From: a virus
Reading direction: 5' to 3' (one strand)
DNA length: 34,212 nt
IMG/VR virus record: IMGVR_UViG_3300012000_000027
Location: 15,246-49,457 of that record
In this document: positions 22,641 through 26,946 of the stretch, in pieces
Layout of the letters: every line of letters begins with the position of its first letter
Numbering within the stretch: the first letter of the stretch is position 1
Program-made: the position numbers and the translations under genes
Notes under the pieces: model-generated
What the model was told of the DNA's origin: nothing
What the model saw: only the letters and a program-made list of their open reading frames with translations
The model's database searches: none

Positions 22641-22779
22641 GATCTTTTGATGGTGAGCGGCGTCAGTGGTGCGCCGTTGAATCAATGATGCCATGCCGGA
22701 ACGCATCAGATCCAGCGACCTTGTGACAGTTACGAAACTGGTTTTTGATGCTGGTTTTTGATCGGTGCCATGGTATCTT

Positions 22780-22855
22780 TATAGAACAACCAGCACCGAC
22801 GGGGGAAGGGTATCCCTACTGAACAATACATCGCCAAGGAACCTGCAATGAAATA
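22780..22855. repeat. 75-nt diverged repeat, copy B
   Basis: Second copy of the sequence at 20957-21031, same orientation, in a gene-free stretch directly downstream of the terminator at 22872-22905. Confidence 0.65.
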
Positions 22856-22871
22856 TAATAGTATCGTTATA

Positions 22872-22905
22872 TGAAGAAAAATGGGTCAGGCACCACCCCG
22901 ACCCA
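22872..22905 (-). terminator. Rho-independent terminator
   Basis: In gene orientation TGGGTC...GACCCA with a partly paired interior, followed by TTTTTCTTC. It lies about 95 nt after the stop of the 22998-23186 gene and ends that transcript or a short RNA from the TATAAT just upstream of it. Confidence 0.7.
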
Positions 22906-22997
22906 CAGTCACCACTCACCTTCTTTAGAATTATATGTTTTCTTTCGCGCTGGGTAACTTTATCCTTGAGCGACGGCAAACCCCTTCCGCCTTTGTA

Positions 22998-23186
22998 TCA
23001 TAATTGTATCATCCAATCCGCATCATTGTCAAGCGTCACCCAGAAGTGATTGCGCCCATTATGTGATGTAAGAAACACGCGATTGCCCGTGCGCTGCTCT
23101 ATGATACACATGTGATCGCCTTGCATGATGTTCGAGAACCTATTTTTCGCTTTGCGCGAGATTGGTGTAACGAATGCGGTTTTCAT
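22998..23186 (-). CDS. Small basic hypothetical protein (62 aa)
   Basis: MKTAFVTPISRKAKNRFSNI, then MQGDHMCIIEQRTGNRVFLT and a final WVTLDNDADWMIQL. The GDHMCIIEQRTGNRVFLTS stretch reads like a small SH3-like beta barrel, a common fold among phage accessory proteins; no specific family. The ATG is 11 nt from the first of three TCTCGWCGAGA palindromes, so it is one of the three genes that may share control through them. Confidence 0.68.
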   Translation of the reverse strand: MKTAFVTPISRKAKNRFSNIMQGDHMCIIEQRTGNRVFLTSHNGRNHFWVTLDNDADWMIQL

Positions 23187-23196
23187 GATGTGTGTG

Positions 23197-23248
23197 TCTC
23201 GACGAGATTGTGTACATGGTCTCGACGAGATTGTGTGTCTCGTCGAGA
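23197..23248. repeat. Three TCTCGWCGAGA palindromes
   Basis: Copies at 23197-23207, 23220-23230 (TCTCGACGAGA) and 23238-23248 (TCTCGTCGAGA), in the 78-nt gap directly upstream of the 22998-23186 gene. TTGTGTG-like spacers echo those at 19.7 kb. Confidence 0.85.
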
Positions 23249-23264
23249 TTCTATGTTTCCCTAA

Positions 23265-23441
23265 TCAAACATCATAATGTTTGTAATGTCTGATTTCACT
23301 CTCGTAGAATGAAATATCTTCCTGATCGTGAAATCCTCTACCACAGGAGAGAATGAAGTTTGCCATTTCAACTCTTTGATTGCAGACATCCTGAAGAATC
23401 TCAGGATTGCGTTGGAAACAGTCTGAACGGTCAACGATCAT
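23265..23441 (-). CDS. Small hypothetical protein (58 aa)
   Basis: MIVDRSDCFQRNPEILQDVC, a helical middle (NQRVEMANFILSCGRGFHDQ) and an acidic/aromatic tail. Not recognised. It starts 28 nt after a TATACT (23470-23475) with a CACC-rich leader, the standard layout of this region. Confidence 0.65.
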   Translation of the reverse strand: MIVDRSDCFQRNPEILQDVCNQRVEMANFILSCGRGFHDQEDISFYESEIRHYKHYDV

Positions 23442-23469
23442 TGTAGGGGTGTCGGTGGTTGACTTCTTA

Positions 23470-23527
23470 AGTATAGGGCATCTAGAGGGGTCTGGGAGAC
23501 CCCTTGTGCCAGTTGTCAGAGTGTCAC
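23470..23527 (-). repeat. Gene-junction module
   Basis: Junction TGTGACACTCTGACAACTGG (23504-23527, gene orientation), stem AGGGGTCT/AGACCCCT with a 3-nt loop (23486-23504) and TATACT (23470-23475). One of the closest matches to the consensus. Confidence 0.8.
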
Positions 23528-23569
23528 ATCCTCCAGCAATTCAGGATTGTACTCTTCAACCTCAGTCAT
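23516..23569 (-). CDS. Possible 17-residue peptide
   Basis: MTEVEEYNPELLEDVTL, with its ATG overlapping the stop of the preceding gene (TGATG) and its last codons formed by the junction element. The overlap suggests coupling, but the length makes it uncertain; it may be a remnant of a longer gene. Confidence 0.25.
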   Translation of the reverse strand: MTEVEEYNPELLEDVTL

Positions 23570-23727
23570 CAATCGTCTCCGAAATTGTTAGAAAGAAAGT
23601 CTTCGAGTTCAGTGAGTTTGCTCTCACTCATGTTCCAAACATACTCACTGATGACAGTATCAAAAAGGTCAGCATCTTCACGACACTTTTCTTTCAGAAA
23701 CCACTCCAGTTCGGTTCGGTTAGTCAT
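23569..23727 (-). CDS. Small acidic helical protein (52 aa)
   Basis: MTNRTELEWFLKEKCREDAD, then LFDTVISEYVWNMSESKLTE and an acidic end. Helical throughout. Not recognised. Its ATG overlaps the stop of the 41-residue membrane peptide gene (ATGA), so it is probably translated by coupling in a chain of five small overlapping genes (24003 down to 23516). Confidence 0.65.
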   Translation of the reverse strand: MTNRTELEWFLKEKCREDADLFDTVISEYVWNMSESKLTELEDFLSNNFGDD

Positions 23728-23849
23728 TTTCTTAGAGGAGAGTTAAAGTAACGACGAAAAGCAGTGAGAACAATAATGCCCGTTGAAATAATACCAACCA
23801 AACCAAGGAAGGTAACAGCATCACCAGTGAAAGTGTAAGAGTCAGGCAT
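23724..23849 (-). CDS. Small single-span membrane protein (41 aa)
   Basis: MPDSYTFTGDAVTFLGLVGI continues as an uninterrupted hydrophobic stretch (about residues 11-30, ending IIVLTAF) followed by a basic RRYFNSPLRK tail. The positive-inside pattern predicts an outside N-terminus. Not recognised; small membrane proteins of phages may act in lysis or host membrane changes, but nothing here shows it. Overlaps both neighbours (8 nt upstream, 4 nt downstream). An extension to 23915 would cover the upstream gene and is rejected. Confidence 0.62.
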   Translation of the reverse strand: MPDSYTFTGDAVTFLGLVGIISTGIIVLTAFRRYFNSPLRK

Positions 23850-24003
23850 CTTTGTGAAGGTTGTAGATTTTGGAAATAATGTTGTCATAATCTTCCACAG
23901 GATCTTCTTCTTCATCCTCGCAGAATTGGCGGTTATTGCTAACCAAATTGTAGATCAAGTCCCACTCAGAATCAGTGAAGAACTCTTTGATGGTGTCAGG
24001 CAT
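23842..24003 (-). CDS. Small acidic hypothetical protein (53 aa)
   Basis: MPDTIKEFFTDSEWDLIYNL, then a very acidic segment (CEDEEEDPVEDYDN) and a helical end. The opening TDSEWDLIYNL is similar in style to TSRELDVIYDVI in the 19459-19617 gene, hinting that the two could be distant relatives. The stop overlaps the next ATG by 8 nt. Confidence 0.65.
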   Translation of the reverse strand: MPDTIKEFFTDSEWDLIYNLVSNNRQFCEDEEEDPVEDYDNIISKIYNLHKDA

Positions 24004-24019
24004 GGTTGTTTTTTATGAT

Positions 24020-24193
24020 TCAGTGAATAACAATTTCCCAATCATGGTCTCGGTCAGTCAAAAATGAACTATCTGATTTGAGACTAATGGGATGGTAAAC
24101 ATTACCACCATACTCTTGAACCATGACAACATTTTGCTTCCTGTCTTTGGGAGACATCTTGAGCAATTCCTGAAGCAAATCTTCGTAAGACAT
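24020..24193 (-). CDS. Small hypothetical protein (57 aa), cyanophage type
   Basis: MSYEDLLQELLKMSPKDRKQ, then NVVMVQEYGGNVYHPISLKS and an acidic end with a final strand. Helix, then VxV strand, then the Y.P.S/ISL motif and a last strand is a layout I recall from cyanophage proteins of unknown function. First gene of the overlapping small-gene series; CATACT (24223-24228) lies 29 nt upstream. Confidence 0.7.
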   Translation of the reverse strand: MSYEDLLQELLKMSPKDRKQNVVMVQEYGGNVYHPISLKSDSSFLTDRDHDWEIVIH

Positions 24194-24222
24194 CAGATGA
24201 AAGTTGTGTGGGGAACAAAGGT

Positions 24223-24280
24223 AGTATGGCAGAGAATGGGGGGCATTTCAACCCCCCTTGTGCCAGTTTTCAGAGTGTCA
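24223..24280 (-). repeat. Gene-junction module
   Basis: Junction TGACACTCTGAAAACTGGCA (within 24258-24280), GGGGGG/CCCCCC stem (24238-24257) and CATACT (24223-24228). A TTGAAA in the hairpin loop lies exactly 17 bp from the CATACT and could act as -35. The HNH gene on the other strand begins just beyond it. Confidence 0.75.
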
Positions 24281-24285
24281 TATAA

Positions 24286-24293
24286 TATAAATA
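24286..24293 (+). promoter_or_regulatory. Late promoter for the HNH gene
   Basis: TATAAATA on the plus strand, 25 nt before the ATG at 24319. Perfect T4 late consensus. Confidence 0.75.
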
Positions 24294-24318
24294 ACTATGA
24301 AATCTTTTGACTACTATA

Positions 24319-24792
24319 ATGAAAGAGCATCCAACATACAAAGGTTTCTTTGTAACTGAAGATGGTGAAATCTATTCAAAAAGAGGAAAATTAAAAGGAC
24401 AATTTGATAAAAGGGGTTACTTAACTTACAATCTTTATGGATATGGTAAAAAGTCTGGGCATAGAATGGTGGCAGAAACTTACCTACCAAATCCAGACAA
24501 TTTACCACAAGTTAATCATATAGATGAAAACAAAACAAATAATAAAGTAGAAAATCTAGAATGGATTAGCAATGCAGATAATATGCATCATTCTAGTTTT
24601 TTATGGACAGTTCTTCACATTGAAAGTGGAGAACAATTTGTAGTTAAAAATATCAAAAAATGGGCAAGAGAAAATAATCTCAGTCAGGGAAACCTAGCAA
24701 GAACCCTGACTGGAATAAGAAAACAACATAAAGGTTATAAAGTTTTGTCAGTTAATAATCATAATTGCCATTCAAATAAGAATCAAAATTAA
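24319..24792 (+). CDS. HNH homing endonuclease (NUMOD4-HNH-NUMOD type)
   Basis: 157 residues. Residues 1-50 (EHPTYKGFFVTEDGEIYSKR) are a NUMOD4-like module. The HNH core follows: GHRMVAETYLPNPDNLPQVN, HIDENKTNNKVENLEWIS (VNH...N..N..NLEW) at about 55-95. The C-terminus (VKNIKKWARENNLSQGNLAR) is a helix-turn-helix DNA-binding module. Free-standing homing endonuclease, cutting DNA at a recognised site and spreading by repair. It is on the plus strand, against its neighbours, with its own TATAAATA, and its 3' end overlaps a minus-strand gene by 41 nt. A TTG 12 nt upstream is a possible but less likely start. Confidence 0.9.
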   Translation: MKEHPTYKGFFVTEDGEIYSKRGKLKGQFDKRGYLTYNLYGYGKKSGHRMVAETYLPNPDNLPQVNHIDENKTNNKVENLEWISNADNMHHSSFLWTVLHIESGEQFVVKNIKKWARENNLSQGNLARTLTGIRKQHKGYKVLSVNNHNCHSNKNQN

Positions 24793-24880
24793 ACTCCTGA
24801 TCTTCATTCAATTCTGGAATATTCAAATCCCAGATTTCGCCAGGAGCATCAGCGATTTCGACCCAGAGAGTGTCTTCCAT
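24752..24880 (-). CDS. Small acidic protein (42 aa) overlapping the HNH gene
   Basis: MEDTLWVEIADAPGEIWDLN, then IPELNEDQEFNFDSYLNGNY. Acidic with aromatic residues. The last 41 nt are shared tail-to-tail with the HNH gene, so its original C-terminus may have been replaced when the HNH gene arrived. TATACT (24910-24915) is 29 nt upstream, with a CCACACACCCCC-type leader. Confidence 0.6.
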   Translation of the reverse strand: MEDTLWVEIADAPGEIWDLNIPELNEDQEFNFDSYLNGNYDY

Positions 24881-24909
24881 GTGGTTGGGGGTGTGTGGTT
24901 GACTCTTAA

Positions 24910-24968
24910 AGTATAAGGGCACTGGAGGCGCTCCTAGTGCCCTCTGGTGACAGTTCCTATGCTGTCAC
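24910..24968 (-). repeat. Gene-junction module with long hairpin
   Basis: Stem AGGGCACTGGAG-GCG-CTCCTAGTGCCCT (24916-24943) has 12 pairs with one bulge. TATACT (24910-24915) overlaps its end. The junction (24945-24968, variant GTGACAGCATAGGAACTGTC) supplies the last codons and stop of the 154-residue gene. Confidence 0.7.
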
Positions 24969-25421
24969 ATAGTTCGGGATTTCAATGCGCTCCACAGGCG
25001 CTTTATAATTGATCTGGAACGCTTTCCAGTTATCATTCAGATCGAAAAGGTAAGCATACTCTTCGCCACCAAGATCACCAGAGATAAACTCATCGAAACT
25101 GGTGTGCTCTACATTAACATCATCACCACGCTCTGAATGATACAGAGGTTGAGGATCACGAAGTGGAGCATACAACCAGTTGTCATGTTCATCCCGAATG
25201 ATCTGACCATTCTCATCGCGGACTGCTTTAGTTTCCCAGAGATGTTCAGTCCGAAGAGATGACATTGAACCACCATTGATGAGTTCTTCAACATCATCGC
25301 GGTTCTGATAATGTTCTACCAGAATTTTACCATTGTGCTCAGGATATCCATCCCAATGGCAGTAAACACTGACCACAGAATGATCAGTCATTTCGATGCC
25401 GATGCGTGAACGAGTTCCCAT
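24957..25421 (-). CDS. Conserved phage protein of unknown function (154 aa)
   Basis: MGTRSRIGIEMTDHSVVSVY followed by CHWDGYPEHNGKILVEHY. This opening (GTRSRIGIE, SVY.HWDGYP..G..L) defines a widespread phage protein family of unknown function that is common in cyanophages. The middle is acidic with GGSMSSLRTE and HSERGDDVNVEHTSFDEFIS, and the end has YLFDLNDNWKAFQINYKA. Probably one globular alpha/beta domain. CATACT (25445-25450) and a CACC-rich leader lie upstream. Confidence 0.8.
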   Translation of the reverse strand: MGTRSRIGIEMTDHSVVSVYCHWDGYPEHNGKILVEHYQNRDDVEELINGGSMSSLRTEHLWETKAVRDENGQIIRDEHDNWLYAPLRDPQPLYHSERGDDVNVEHTSFDEFISGDLGGEEYAYLFDLNDNWKAFQINYKAPVERIEIPNYVTA

Positions 25422-25444
25422 GATGTTGAGTGGTGAACGATGTA

Positions 25445-25502
25445 AGTATGGCAGGGGATCACGAGATCCGCAACCCCCTAGTGGACAGTTCAGAAACCGT
25501 CC
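25445..25502 (-). repeat. Gene-junction module (imperfect hairpin)
   Basis: Junction variant GGACGGTTTCTGAACTGTCC (25480-25502), itself a palindrome-like GGAC...GTCC, then an interrupted GGGGATC/GATCC..CCCC stem (25453-25480) and CATACT (25445-25450). Confidence 0.55.
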
Positions 25503-25657
25503 ATTGCATCTTCCAGCATGGTCACAAGACCGTCGAAGTCCTCTGACGCAGGAAGAACCGTGATTAGGGCATTCACCAGATCAGAACCGTACTCATCCCG
25601 AAGTTCGTTCAGGTACTCCTTCCGATTGGCGTAACCGTTCTCAGTGTAGATGCTCAT
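25490..25657 (-). CDS. Small acidic hypothetical protein (55 aa)
   Basis: MSIYTENGYANRKEYLNELR, then DEYGSDLVNALITVLPASED and a final helix. The pattern (Y.NG..NR.EYL..L...Y...V..L...LP..EDFDGL) is typical of a small cyanophage protein group I have seen without function. Likely three helices. The leader (CATCACTCAACACC) has no Shine-Dalgarno. TTGACC lies 17 bp from CTATGT upstream, a possible promoter. Confidence 0.7.
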   Translation of the reverse strand: MSIYTENGYANRKEYLNELRDEYGSDLVNALITVLPASEDFDGLVTMLEDAMDGF

Positions 25658-25716
25658 GGTGTTGAGTGATGAACGAGTCCAACATAGGGCATCAGAACCG
25701 GATAGGTCAATGGGTA

Positions 25717-25740
25717 GTGGACAGTTGCAGGATTGTCACA
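25717..25740 (-). repeat. Gene-junction element without hairpin
   Basis: TGTGACAATCCTGCAACTGT in gene orientation. No stem follows. The gene that should precede it is absent; the GIY-YIG gene on the other strand begins about 100 nt further on. Confidence 0.6.
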
Positions 25741-25749
25741 GGAGTAAGG

Positions 25750-25757
25750 TATAAATA
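25750..25757 (+). promoter_or_regulatory. Late promoter 1 of the small GIY-YIG gene
   Basis: TATAAATA on the plus strand, 87 nt before the ATG at 25845. Perfect T4 late consensus. Confidence 0.6.
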
Positions 25758-25768
25758 ATGTGCCTGCG

Positions 25769-25833
25769 TTGGGTGACACTTTCCAGGTGGGGGGGATTTT
25801 ATCATCTCCTCCTATAAATATTTCGTCACCCAA
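25769..25833 (+). repeat. Inverted repeat enclosing late promoter 2
   Basis: TTGGGTGAC (25769-25777) and GTCACCCAA (25825-25833) are perfect reverse complements, 47 nt apart. The second TATAAATA lies between them. Confidence 0.7.
25813..25820 (+). promoter_or_regulatory. Late promoter 2 of the small GIY-YIG gene
   Basis: TATAAATA on the plus strand, 24 nt before the ATG at 25845. Confidence 0.75.
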
Positions 25834-25844
25834 TTACAGAGCAG

Positions 25845-26120
25845 ATGAAAAAAACCTATGTGGTGTATAACACCATCTTGGATAAGATTGTATACGTTGG
25901 ATCAAGCAAAAATCCAGAGAAAAGATTTTATGCCCATAAGTGGAGAGCAAATAATATTGAAAATGGGAAATCTTACTCAAAATATGCTATGAAACCTCTG
26001 CACCATCATATGAATGAGTTTGGCGTGGATAATTTCTCCTTTGAAGTAGTGAGCGACGAGAACATTGAAGTGGAACTACAAGAAACACTAAAACCCATTT
26101 GTTGTATTAAATATGGATAG
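25845..26120 (+). CDS. GIY-YIG endonuclease, short form (91 aa)
   Basis: YVVYNTILDKIVYVGSSKNP (residues 4-23) is a GIY-YIG motif in variant form (VVY...VYVG), followed by the expected ERFYAHKW-like helix (KRFYAHKWRANN) and a later FSFEVV strand with an E near the end of the domain. Only the catalytic domain is present; the C-terminal DNA-binding part usual in homing enzymes is missing and the end (ETLKPICCIKYG) looks abrupt, so it may be a truncated homing endonuclease. Plus strand, against its neighbours, with two TATAAATA promoters. Confidence 0.8.
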   Translation: MKKTYVVYNTILDKIVYVGSSKNPEKRFYAHKWRANNIENGKSYSKYAMKPLHHHMNEFGVDNFSFEVVSDENIEVELQETLKPICCIKYG

Positions 26121-26174
26121 TTCTCCACAAGGTTGTTGAAAACTCCAATATTTCTGTGGAATAAATGTGGATAA
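26121..26174. other. Three DnaA-box-like 9-mers
   Basis: TTCTCCACA (26121-26129, plus), and on the minus strand TATTCCACA (26155-26163) and TTATCCACA (26166-26174). The last is the exact bacterial consensus and the others differ by one base each. They lie in the gap after the small GIY-YIG gene. Confidence 0.4.
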
Positions 26175-26195
26175 GTCACTTACATAACTGTCACA

Positions 26196-26348
26196 TCAGT
26201 ACCAGTCATAAGAGTCTTTGATGGTAGCATGGACATCCTCATCCCCTTCGAGTTCTAATAACTCTTTCCAGTCCATGTTTTCTATGTTCAGGTCATCATA
26301 ACACATAATATCCAGTGTAACTCGTACCAGGCGCCTTTGTGCTAACAT
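26196..26348 (-). CDS. Small acidic hypothetical protein (50 aa), cyanophage type
   Basis: MLAQRRLVRVTLDIMCYDDL, then NIENMDWKELLELEGDEDVH and a short end in YDWY. The pattern V.VTLDI.CYDDL.I.N.DW.ELL.LEGDE.V...I resembles a small cyanophage family of unknown function. It has one of the best promoters in the window (TTGCAT-N17-TATAAT, 26372-26400), which overlaps the last codons of the upstream 46-residue gene. Confidence 0.7.
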   Translation of the reverse strand: MLAQRRLVRVTLDIMCYDDLNIENMDWKELLELEGDEDVHATIKDSYDWY

Positions 26349-26371
26349 GATTCTTGTGCGATGTGTACTAC

Positions 26372-26400
26372 ATTATATCATGCATAATGACGATATGCAA
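26372..26400 (-). promoter_or_regulatory. Sigma-70-type promoter for the 50-aa gene
   Basis: On the minus strand TTGCAT (26395-26400) and TATAAT (26372-26377) with exactly 17 bp between. The ATG is 23 nt downstream of the -10. Confidence 0.75.
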
Positions 26401-26518
26401 GAGATTCGTAATCTTGCGCGTCGCGTGCATAATCCTCGTCGAGATCCTGTGCATACTCGTCGAGATCCTGTGCATAATCGTTGCTGTATGTATAGTCGAG
26501 ATCGTAGTCGTCGTACAT
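26378..26518 (-). CDS. Tyr/Asp-rich 46-residue protein with DYAQDLDE repeats
   Basis: MYDDYDLDYTYSNDYAQDLD, continuing EYAQDLDEDYARDAQDYESL and a short end. Strongly acidic; tyrosine and aspartate make up about half of it. The unit QDLDE is coded by the same bases as the palindrome (GATCTCGACGAG), so DNA repeat and protein repeat coincide. Promoter TTGCAT-N17-TATGAT lies 30 nt upstream with a palindrome inside its spacer. The composition would suit a DNA-mimic or binding protein, but this is inference; it could also be a chance frame through repeats. Confidence 0.5.
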   Translation of the reverse strand: MYDDYDLDYTYSNDYAQDLDEYAQDLDEDYARDAQDYESLAYRHYA

Positions 26519-26634
26519 AACTCGTCGAGATCCTGTGGTACTGTGTGATCATAGCACGATTCTCGACGAGATGCAAGTGCAATACCTGGTCTCGTCGAGA
26601 ATTATGAATCTATATATGAGATTTCGTCGAGAAA
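26434..26634. repeat. Cluster of CTCGTCGAG palindromes
   Basis: Exact TCTCGWCGAGA at 26561-26571 and 26590-26600; one-mismatch copies at 26434-26444, 26455-26465 and 26520-26530; a degenerate TTTCGTCGAGAAA at 26622-26634. The first three are inside the 46-residue gene or touch its start, the others lie upstream of it. Confidence 0.8.
26548..26576 (-). promoter_or_regulatory. Promoter with palindrome in the spacer
   Basis: On the minus strand TTGCAT (26571-26576) and TATGAT (26548-26553), 17 bp apart. TCTCGTCGAGA (26561-26571) occupies the spacer beside the -35, a classic repressor operator position. Confidence 0.65.
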
Positions 26635-26699
26635 TGTGTGCTTTTGTGAACTTATAAGGCATTCTTATGGGTTTTTTGGGCGCTCGCGGGGGGTGGTGC

Positions 26700-26728
26700 T
26701 TGACAAACTCCGCGTTTTATGTTACACT
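26700..26728 (+). promoter_or_regulatory. Sigma-70-type promoter towards the 341-aa GIY-YIG gene
   Basis: TTGACA (26700-26705) and TACACT (26723-26728) on the plus strand with a 17-bp spacer. The leader to the ATG at 26947 would be about 210 nt and includes the repeats. Confidence 0.6.
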
Positions 26729-26740
26729 GCCTAAACTTGC

Positions 26741-26835
26741 ATAAGAACTGGAGCATTTATAAGGCATTTATAAGGCATTAATGGACATTTATAAGAACTG
26801 GAGCATTTATAAGGCATTTATAAGGCATTTATAAT
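26741..26835. repeat. 39-bp direct repeat containing GGCATTTATAA units
   Basis: 26741-26779 and 26791-26829 are identical over 39 bp. Inside and between them GCATTTATAA or ACATTTATAA occurs six times, mostly at 11-bp spacing. On the minus strand each gives TATAAATG, one base from the late promoter consensus. Confidence 0.85.
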
Positions 26836-26946
26836 ATCTATTGATTCTCAATAAAATAAGACTTATTGAGAAAACAGTAAAATCACATAATATAAAAATA
26901 ACAAATATATACATATAACACAGAAATATATTTTATACAAATTCTC

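Larger units (their letters stand above)
22641..22997. other. 357-nt intergenic region
   Basis: No convincing gene. It contains a duplicated CTGGTTTTTGAT (22738-22749, 22751-22762), a junction-like sequence in reversed orientation (22721-22741, plus strand TTGTGACAGTTACGAAACTGG minus its last base), copy B of the 75-nt diverged repeat, a terminator, and a TATAAT on the minus strand around 22929-22936. The short stretch between that TATAAT and the terminator could be a small RNA, which is speculation. Confidence 0.5.
26519..26946. other. 428-nt gene-free region between divergent genes
   Basis: Holds, from left to right, promoter and palindromes of the 46-residue gene, a plus-strand promoter (26700-26728), the 39-bp direct repeat with 11-bp units (26741-26835) and an AT-rich leader before the 341-residue GIY-YIG gene. 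No open frame looks coding. Confidence 0.6.

Noticed and set aside
22779-22979. 66-codon minus-strand frame from a TTG
   Set aside because: It crosses a rho-independent terminator and copy B of the non-coding repeat.
26354-26582. Frames of 64 (plus) and 69 (minus) codons
   Set aside because: Both read through the palindrome cluster in frames that lack coding character; the 46-codon minus-strand frame is the plausible one.
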